Assembly (NCBI GenBank): GCA_017646785.1
Contig: JAGCLX010000107.1
Coordinates: 1 to 12,507, forward strand
Direction: 5' to 3'
DNA from: Alistipes sp.
GTDB lineage: Bacteria > Bacteroidota > Bacteroidia > Bacteroidales > Rikenellaceae
DNA length: 12,507 bases
Shown here: piece after piece, positions 1-5,991 of the stretch
How positions within the stretch are numbered: the first letter of the stretch is position 1
Layout of the letters: every line of letters starts with the position of its first letter
Notes under the pieces: model-generated
Told to the model about the DNA's origin: nothing
Database searches by the model: none
Seen by the model: only the letters and a program-made list of their open reading frames with translations
Position numbers and translations under genes: made by a program

Positions 1-1140
<1,140 letters not shown>

Positions 1141-1179
1141 GAAGCCGAATAACAAGGCTACTTCTTAATAATAATGAAT

Positions 1180-1205
1180 GGGGTTGCGCTAAATGGTGTG
1201 ACCCC
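1180..1205 (+). terminator. probable gyrB transcription terminator hairpin
   Basis: In the + strand RNA, GGGGUUGCGCU (1180-1190) can pair with GGUGUGACCCC (1195-1205) around an AAAU loop. This gives an 11-bp stem, with four of the pairs G-U, followed by UUGUUAUAAA. The wobble pairs form only in the + orientation, which fits a terminator for gyrB. A competing 7-bp pairing, AACAAGG (1151-1157) with CCTTGTT (1204-1210), shares the 3' arm. Termination is inferred; no expression data were available. Confidence 0.5.
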
Positions 1206-1226
1206 TTGTTATAAACAACCCATACC

Positions 1227-1847
1227 ATGAAAGTTACAGTTATTGGTGTTGCTGGCGGCACAGGCTCTGGCAAGTCTACCCTCGTCAAGCGCCTGCAGGA
1301 GGCATTCCACAACGACGACGTAGCAACACTATGCCACGACTACTACTATAAGGCGCACCCCGAACTCACATACGAGGAGCGCACAAAGCTCAACTACGAC
1401 CACCCCGCAGCCTTCGACACCGACATGCTCGTGGAGCATATACGCACGCTCAAGTCCAACGTACCCATCGAGCACCCCGTCTACTCCTTCGTAGACCACA
1501 ACCGCACCGCGGAGCGCGTCTTAGTAAAGCCCTCGCGCGTCATCATCGTCGACGGCATCCTTATCTTCGAGAACAAGGAGCTGCGCGACCTGATGGACAT
1601 CAAGGTATTCGTGGACACAGACGCCGATGTACGCCTCGCACGCCGCATCTTGCGCGATGTGTGCGATAGAGGTCGCACCATGCAGTCGGTCATCGAGCAG
1701 TACACCACAACGGTGAAACCCATGCACGAGGAGTTCGTTGAGCCTTCGAAGAAGCATGCCGATGTCATCATCCCCGAGGGTGGCTTTAACTCTGTGGCTG
1801 TGAGCATGCTCATAGAAAACATCCGCTCACTAATCAGCAAGGAGTAG
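1227..1847 (+). CDS. udk: uridine kinase
   Basis: Phosphorylates uridine and cytidine to UMP and CMP in pyrimidine salvage, in the cytoplasm. The 206-residue length is normal for bacterial uridine kinase. The P-loop GGTGSGKS is at residues 10-17. Other family signatures follow in order: the HDYYYK motif (QDxYYK in other members), NYDHPAAFDTDML, PVYSFVDHNRT for nucleoside binding, the VDGIL Walker-B-like segment, and the lid region RRILRDVCDRGR. The ATG at 1227 gives the P-loop its usual distance from the N-terminus. The gene lies 86 bp after gyrB, beyond a hairpin, and ends only 4 bp before uvrB, so udk and uvrB are probably cotranscribed. No clear TAnnTTTG promoter was seen directly upstream. 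Confidence 0.95.
   Translation: MKVTVIGVAGGTGSGKSTLVKRLQEAFHNDDVATLCHDYYYKAHPELTYEERTKLNYDHPAAFDTDMLVEHIRTLKSNVPIEHPVYSFVDHNRTAERVLVKPSRVIIVDGILIFENKELRDLMDIKVFVDTDADVRLARRILRDVCDRGRTMQSVIEQYTTTVKPMHEEFVEPSKKHADVIIPEGGFNSVAVSMLIENIRSLISKE
1839..1844 (+). promoter_or_regulatory. Shine-Dalgarno-like site for uvrB
   Basis: AAGGAG lies inside the last codons of udk, 7 nt before the GTG at 1852. Strong Shine-Dalgarno motifs are uncommon in Bacteroidota. This one supports the GTG as the uvrB start and suggests translational coupling to udk. Confidence 0.55.
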
Positions 1848-1851
1848 CTAC

Positions 1852-3927
1852 GTGGACTTCAAGTTAGTCGCAGGATATGAGCCTACGGGAGATCAGCCCG
1901 AGGCGATAGAGCAGATGGTGCGTTCGATATCCCATGAGGGTAGTCGCGGCACCACCCTACTCGGCGTGACTGGCTCCGGCAAGACATTCACCGTGGCCAA
2001 CGTCATAGAGCGACTAAACCGCCCCACGCTGGTCATAAGCCACAACAAAACCCTCGCGGCACAGCTATACCAGGAGTTCAAGAACTTCTTCCCCGAGAAT
2101 GCCGTGGAGTACTTCGTATCCTACTACGACTACTTCCAACCCGAGGCATACATACCCTCCACGGACACCTACATAGAAAAGGACCTCGCCATAAACGACG
2201 AGATAGAGCAGATGCGCCTCAAGACCGTAGCCACGCTGCTCTCGGGCCGCAGGGATGTCATCGTCGTATCAAGCGTGTCGTGCATCTACGGCTGTGGCAA
2301 CCCCGAGGCGTTCCACGCCGCCGCCATAGAGCTAAAGGTGGGCGATAGGCACAACCGCAACGACCTACTCATACGCCTCGTAGACGCCCTCTACACCCGC
2401 ACAGAACTGACATTGCAGCCCTCGACCTTCCGCGTCACGGGCGAGACGATAGACATCATGGCTTCGTTTGGCGAGTTTGGCAACCAGTGCTTCCGCATCA
2501 TGTTCTTCGACCGCGAGATTGAGGCCATCTACAGCATCGACCCCGAGACGGGACAGAAGCTGTCGGCACTGGACAGCGTCACCATCTACCCCTCCAACCT
2601 CTTTGTCACCACACGCGAGAGCATAAACCGTGTAGTGGAAGAGATACGCGACGACCTCACAAAGCAAGTCGCCTTCTTCGAGCGCGAGGGCAGAGAGCTT
2701 GAGGCTCAGCGCATTAAGCAACGCGTTGAGTACGACATCGAGATGATAAACGAGCTGGGCTACTGCTCAGGCATCGAGAACTACTCGCGATATATGGACG
2801 GCCGTGCGCCAGGCTCGCGCCCCTTCTGCTTGATAGACTACTTCCCCAAGGACTTCATCACCGTCATCGACGAGAGCCACGTCACCGTGCCCCAGGTGCG
2901 CGGCATGTATGGTGGCGACCGCTCGCGCAAGGAAAATCTTGTCGAGTATGGCTTCCGACTCCCCGCGGCACTGGACAACCGACCCCTGAAGTTCGATGAG
3001 TTCGAGCGCCTCGTGCCGCAGTCTATATACGTCAGCGCCACACCCGCCGACTACGAGATAGCCGATAGCGAGGGCGAGGTAGTGGAGCAGCTCATACGCC
3101 CCACACACATCGTCGACCCACCCTTGCGCCTACGCCCCTCGGAGCACCAGATAGATGACCTCTTGGATGACATCAACCGCGTGGTACGCCGCGGCGAGAA
3201 GGTCATCGTGACAACGATATCTAAGCGCTCGGCAGAGGATATGTCGGGCTACCTCGACCGCATAGGCATCCGCAACAGCTACATACACTCCGACATCGAG
3301 ACCCTAAACCGCATACAGATACTTGAAGACATGCGCGAGGACCGCATAGACGTCATCGTGGGTGTCAACCTACTACGCGAGGGCATCGACCTACCAGAAG
3401 TGAGCCTTGTGGCCATCATAGATGCCGACAAGGAGGGCTTCCTGCGCAATGTGAGGGCTATAACCCAGATTGCAGGCCGCGCTGCACGCCACACAAATGG
3501 ACAGGTAAACCTATATGGAGATAGGCTTACGGGAACGCTGCGCACATCGCTCATCGAGAGCAACCGCCGCCGCGCAAAGCAGATAGCCTACAACGCCACC
3601 AACAACGTGCTTCCTCGCCGCGCCAAAAAGAGCGGCACGGGTAGCGCCCTACTTACAGAGCGCACAACAGCTGACGAGGTGACACCATTAGCAAACACAC
3701 CGAGCAAAGATGTGGTCAATACTCACGCAAGCGTAGTAGCTGAGACTATGGCTGAATATGCCGCAACACCCGCCAGCACAACCCTACAAGCCTCGTTAGA
3801 CACACTCATAGAAGAGGCGCGCAAGGCCATGGAGGAGGCAGCAAAATCGCTTGACTTTGTCGCAGCAGCCAAACACCGCGACCGCATGAGAGAGCTACAA
3901 TCACTCGCCAAAGAGAGCTCAAAATAG
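1852..3927 (+). CDS. uvrB: UvrABC excinuclease subunit B
   Basis: The damage-verifying, helicase-like subunit of nucleotide excision repair, working with UvrA and UvrC. It has 691 residues and starts with GTG; the N-terminus through PTGDQPEAI matches the family start. Walker A GVTGSGKT is at 38-45, the beta-hairpin that probes DNA (YYDYFQPEAYIPSTDTY) at about 91-107, the DESH box at 340-343, then SATPADYE, the C-terminal helicase domain with GVNLLREGIDLPEVS, DADKEGFLR and motif VI QIAGRAAR, and a C-terminal UVR domain for UvrC contact at about 649-684. The core is intact, but the residues around motif VI and the segment after it (YNATNNVLPRR, where most relatives have a YNxxHGITP-type stretch) depart from the family consensus. 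The linker before the UVR domain (about 613-641) is long. Second gene of a probable udk-uvrB unit. Confidence 0.96.
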   Translation: MDFKLVAGYEPTGDQPEAIEQMVRSISHEGSRGTTLLGVTGSGKTFTVANVIERLNRPTLVISHNKTLAAQLYQEFKNFFPENAVEYFVSYYDYFQPEAYIPSTDTYIEKDLAINDEIEQMRLKTVATLLSGRRDVIVVSSVSCIYGCGNPEAFHAAAIELKVGDRHNRNDLLIRLVDALYTRTELTLQPSTFRVTGETIDIMASFGEFGNQCFRIMFFDREIEAIYSIDPETGQKLSALDSVTIYPSNLFVTTRESINRVVEEIRDDLTKQVAFFEREGRELEAQRIKQRVEYDIEMINELGYCSGIENYSRYMDGRAPGSRPFCLIDYFPKDFITVIDESHVTVPQVRGMYGGDRSRKENLVEYGFRLPAALDNRPLKFDEFERLVPQSIYVSATPADYEIADSEGEVVEQLIRPTHIVDPPLRLRPSEHQIDDLLDDINRVVRRGEKVIVTTISKRSAEDMSGYLDRIGIRNSYIHSDIETLNRIQILEDMREDRIDVIVGVNLLREGIDLPEVSLVAIIDADKEGFLRNVRAITQIAGRAARHTNGQVNLYGDRLTGTLRTSLIESNRRRAKQIAYNATNNVLPRRAKKSGTGSALLTERTTADEVTPLANTPSKDVVNTHASVVAETMAEYAATPASTTLQASLDTLIEEARKAMEEAAKSLDFVAAAKHRDRMRELQSLAKESSK

Positions 3928-4274
3928 TTTCGTAGGCATACAAGCCATCACATTTCAGTACAGATTAGCAAAAAACATTCGCAGAATATCTTTGCATATT
4001 ATGCGCTTTCACCGCATAAGTAACCAATTGGATAGTGCGTTTCATATTCGAGGATACTGCAATACGAATATCGCCGATTAGTCAATCTTAACACACCGGC
4101 AATGATTAATATGCACAAACAGTCGCCAAAGATATAGAAGACTGGGACAACCTCCCGCGCAGACATCACGAGGCGCAAGCCCGCAAGGGGTAAATAATAT
4201 AAGGTGCAGATATTTCTGCACCTTATTTATTATATAATGCCCCACGGAGCAAATACGACCTTTTGACCAATACG
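3928..4274. other. gene-poor convergent intergenic region between uvrB and the XRE gene
   Basis: No convincing gene is present. A TATCTTTG (3987-3994) fits the Bacteroidota -7 box and lies just before a 26-codon frame from ATG 4001 to TAG 4081, but no TTTG -33 box is visible. TTATGCG (3999-4005) and CGCATAA (4013-4019) form a small 7-bp hairpin over that ATG. A frame without an ATG at 4110-4193 (27 codons, ending in TAA) has coding-like composition and may be a gene relic. A strong terminator lies at 4199-4226. Confidence 0.5.
4199..4226. terminator. bidirectional terminator between uvrB and the XRE regulator
   Basis: A perfect 12-bp inverted repeat, ATAAGGTGCAGA and TCTGCACCTTAT, surrounds a TATT loop. 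AT-rich tracts flank both sides. It lies between convergent genes (uvrB ends at 3927 on +, the XRE gene ends at 4275 on -), so it can serve both. Confidence 0.85.
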
Positions 4275-4715
4275 CTAAAACTCAGTATAACTCTCAAACG
4301 AGCGGTCTGAATATAGGATGATGACACGCTCGACTCGTTTACCACTGCTATTTTTCTGAGCAGTAAAAATAGGCGGCAGCTCATTTTTTTGCTCCACACT
4401 GGTCGCTGAGAATTCGCTATTCTGGACTGCATCGAGAGGCAACATAGGCGAGGCGGGTAGTCCATCATCGAAAGCGTGAGAAGTAGCAGTGGGGAGGGGA
4501 GCCTCATCGCGGAAGATCTGCTCGCCATCAAGCAACAACCAATCGGGGTTTAGATCGGGAAAAACCTTGAGGATTTTAACCACCAAATCGAAGCTCGGCT
4601 TGTTGCGTCCAGACAAAATATGCGACAATCCTGACGGCTGTATTTCGAGCATGCGGGCAAGCGATGTGGCTGTGAGTCCCTTATTTTTTAGTATAAATTC
4701 TAATTTCTCCCTCAT
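4275..4715 (-). CDS. XRE-family helix-turn-helix regulator with Bacteroidota-type C-terminal tail
   Basis: A 146-residue DNA-binding protein. Residues 1-62 form a Cro/C1-type HTH domain: helix 2 around TATSLARMLEI (15-25), then a recognition helix around QPSGLSHILSGRNKPS (26-41), followed by DLNPDWLLLDG. Residues 65-125 are a Ser/Ala/Pro-rich, probably disordered linker. The tail (126-146, KRVERVIILYSDRSFESY) resembles the short C-terminal motif seen on many small Bacteroidota XRE regulators. The ATG at 4715 is supported by a near-consensus promoter just upstream, whose -7 box overlaps a TTAC-N4-GTAA-like site. Further copies of that palindrome fill the upstream region, so autoregulation by this protein is likely but inferred. 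The predicted leader is very short, about 9 nt. The target genes are unknown, and I do not assign a gene symbol. Confidence 0.85.
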   Translation of the reverse strand: MREKLEFILKNKGLTATSLARMLEIQPSGLSHILSGRNKPSFDLVVKILKVFPDLNPDWLLLDGEQIFRDEAPLPTATSHAFDDGLPASPMLPLDAVQNSEFSATSVEQKNELPPIFTAQKNSSGKRVERVIILYSDRSFESYTEF

Positions 4716-4727
4716 ATTTCATATTTT

Positions 4728-4816
4728 TTACAAAGGTATAAAAATTATTTTTGTAAAACAAATTTTCATTACAAAAGTAAAATGTCAATAAGTGTTGATA
4801 ACTTTTACATTTGTAA
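4728..4816. repeat. TTAC-N4-GTAA palindrome cluster next to the XRE gene (3 copies)
   Basis: Copies are TTACAAAGGTAT (4728-4739, one mismatch, over the -7 box), TTACAAAAGTAA (4769-4780, exact, just upstream of the -33 box) and TTACATTTGTAA (4805-4816, exact). Start-to-start distances are 41 and 36 bp. The arrangement fits an autoregulatory operator for the adjacent HTH protein; the binding partner is inferred from position and symmetry. Confidence 0.65.
4731..4762 (-). promoter_or_regulatory. Bacteroidota-type promoter of the XRE regulator
   Basis: On the - strand, TTTG (4762-4759) is followed after 20 nt by TACCTTTG (4738-4731), matching the TTTG / TAnnTTTG consensus with an ideal spacer. 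Transcription would start near 4724, just before the ATG at 4715. The -33 box sits in the inverted repeat TTTGT-AAA-ACAAA (4750-4762). The -7 box sits within a 12-bp operator-like palindrome (4728-4739). Confidence 0.75.
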
Positions 4817-5059
4817 TTTATCAAATTATGTAAATTCTAATAAATAAATACAACTACAATCATTATTATATAAACATCGTAACTCATTGTGTTATACATG
4901 ATTTTTATAAATACACACACAATAACACTATGACTGGGAATAAAACACCACTTTTACGCTATTAAAGTATAATATAATTTATATAATAAATGTAATTGTA
5001 CTGATTTTACGATAGTTAGAAAATAGAATTAATTATTTTAACAGTATGAAAATTAAAGA

Positions 5060-5092
5060 AAATCACGAGTTCAATAAAGTTCAACGTGATTT
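5060..5092. repeat. inverted repeat with internal tandem heptamers
   Basis: AAATCACG (5060-5067) and CGTGATTT (5085-5092) form an 8-bp stem. The 17-nt loop is AGTTCAA, TAA, AGTTCAA: two identical heptamers three bases apart. The left end of the distal palindrome cluster begins at 5092. It could be a second operator type or an RNA or cruciform structure. Confidence 0.45.
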
Positions 5093-5227
5093 AACAAATG
5101 TAATAATTAATAACTATTAACACGATTGTTTGATGTCACATTTGTAAACAAATACAGGTGATTACATTTGTATTGAATTTACATTTGTAATTACAATTGT
5201 AAAGATAGAATAGATTTACAACCGTAA
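5092..5227. repeat. TTAC-N4-GTAA palindrome cluster, distal (6 copies)
   Basis: Copies are TAACAAATGTAA (5092-5103, one mismatch), TCACATTTGTAA (5136-5147, one mismatch), TTACATTTGTAT (5162-5173, one mismatch), TTACATTTGTAA (5179-5190, exact), TTACAATTGTAA (5191-5202, exact, directly abutting the previous copy) and TTACAACCGTAA (5216-5227, exact). Spacing is irregular, so this is not a CRISPR. It looks like a multi-site operator or iteron-like array. With about 80% A+T, less than one exact copy would be expected by chance across the region. Confidence 0.7.
5141..5170 (+). promoter_or_regulatory. candidate + strand promoter inside the palindrome array
   Basis: TTTG (5141-5144) is followed after 18 nt by TACATTTG (5163-5170), an exact TAnnTTTG box. 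The spacer is 1-3 nt shorter than usual. The -7 box is part of a TTAC-N4-GTAA site. A transcript would run from about 5177 to the hairpin at 5293-5325, about 150 nt with no clear gene. Confidence 0.35.
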
Positions 5228-5292
5228 AGTGCGAAATAAGTGCGAAAATTGAGCGGAGTGCGCTATCTGATTAGATTATGTTAAATAAAAAT

Positions 5293-5325
5293 ATAGGGTG
5301 CTATGTTAATAACACAGCACCCTAT
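5293..5325. terminator. terminator of the HIT gene, possibly bidirectional
   Basis: ATAGGGTGCT (5293-5302) pairs with AGCACCCTAT (5316-5325). Inside, after one mismatch, TGTT pairs with AACA. On the - strand the stem is followed by ATATTTTTATTTAA, a good U tract, and it lies 38 bp after the HIT stop. It would also stop + strand transcription coming from the palindrome array. Confidence 0.8.
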
Positions 5326-5363
5326 TCGTTATCAATAACTTACAAGTTATTAACACTCTGTTT

Positions 5364-5747
5364 TTACTGCAAAGACTTTGCTATTTCTACGAACTCTTCT
5401 GGTGTTAATTCAAGCTTCTTAGCACCGAAATCTACATCCTTTTCGGTGTTCATGGGCACCAAATGGATGTGTGCATGGGGTACTTCGAGGCCCAAAACCA
5501 CTGTTGCAACCTTTTTACATTGTGTAGTTGCCTGAATTTTCTTCGCAATCTGTTTTGCAAAAACGATCATCTCAGCAAGCTCATCATCCTCGAGGTCGTA
5601 GAAGTAGTCAACCTCGCGCTTGGGAATTACCAATGTATGTCCTTTTGCCAAAGGAGCGATGTCGAGGAAAGCATAGAAACGCTCGTTCTCTGCAACCTTA
5701 TAGCTGGGTATCTCGCCAGCTACAATTCGTGAAAAAATTGTCGCCAT
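5364..5747 (-). CDS. HIT-family nucleotide hydrolase/transferase (Hint-like)
   Basis: A small cytoplasmic histidine-triad protein of 127 residues, a typical Hint length. Members hydrolyse nucleoside phosphoramidates or related adenylated compounds; the physiological substrate of this one cannot be read from sequence. The N-terminus IFSRIVAGEIPSYKV and the central GHTLVIPKREVDYFYDL are classic for the family. The triad HAHIHLVP is at residues 91-98, with His93 the expected nucleophile. The start at 5747 places IFxxIxxGEIP at its normal position. It lies 244 bp after the Rel gene on the same strand, with no promoter I can define, and ends at a strong terminator. In other Bacteroidota a HIT gene often neighbours greA; no greA is present here. 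Confidence 0.93.
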   Translation of the reverse strand: MATIFSRIVAGEIPSYKVAENERFYAFLDIAPLAKGHTLVIPKREVDYFYDLEDDELAEMIVFAKQIAKKIQATTQCKKVATVVLGLEVPHAHIHLVPMNTEKDVDFGAKKLELTPEEFVEIAKSLQ

Positions 5748-5991
5748 ATTTAAGTATGAAATTTAGTATAAAATAGTCGTATAACTCGTTTATCGTAACT
5801 CCGCGTCATCTACCCTATCACTCAACTGCGAAACAACTCGCCAAGGATATGACCATCCATTTAGCCCTATTATCTCTCGCTGAAACCAGGTAGCTAAATT
5901 CGCCAATAAGACCAATAGCTTATTTCACCACACGGGCTGCTCTACAAGGCTAATTGACACAACTCGCCACCACAGCCACCATGCTGCATCA
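5748..5991. other. intergenic region between the Rel and HIT genes, possible small relic frame
   Basis: There is no strong signal. On the - strand a frame opens with TTG at 5915 and runs 41 codons to a TAA at 5790-5792. The peptide (LVLLANLATWFQREIIG, then a Trp-rich stretch ending DDAELR) looks somewhat protein-like, but it has no ATG, no clear ribosome site and no recognised family. An 11-bp direct repeat ACAACTCGCCA occurs at 5833-5843 and 5959-5969. Treat as non-coding unless homologues are found. Confidence 0.3.

Larger units (their letters stand above)
4716..5363. other. AT-rich, gene-poor regulatory region upstream of the XRE gene
   Basis: About 650 bp with no supported protein gene; about 80% A+T over most of its length. 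It holds the XRE promoter, two clusters of TTAC-N4-GTAA palindromes, a candidate + strand promoter (5141-5170), a hairpin with internal direct repeats (5060-5092), a pair of AAGTGCGAAA direct repeats (5227-5236 and 5238-5247), and the terminator at 5293-5325. Two further one-mismatch sites, TTACGCTATTAA (4954-4965) and TTACGATAGTTA (5007-5018), may be chance in this composition. Confidence 0.7.

Noticed and set aside
4110..4193. 27-codon frame after uvrB as a gene
   Set aside because: No ATG, GTG or TTG start is in place and a stop codon directly precedes it; at most a relic.
4728..5227. CRISPR array
   Set aside because: The repeated unit is a 12-bp palindrome with irregular distances of 12 to 44 bp and variable centre; there are no constant spacers and no cas genes.
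4740..5290. Chromosomal origin (oriC) with DnaA boxes
   Set aside because: The segment is AT-rich and carries repeats, but I found no good TTATNCACA boxes; the nearest matches have mismatches, and neither dnaA nor other origin genes are present.
5278..5535. 85-codon + strand frame starting in the AT-rich region
   Set aside because: It runs through the terminator hairpin and antisense into the HIT gene, with no protein family features.
4122..5854. Similar short strings in two intergenic regions (TCGCCAAAGATAT at about 4124 and TCGCCAAGGATAT at about 5839)
   Set aside because: A 12-of-13 match without extension on either side is compatible with chance.
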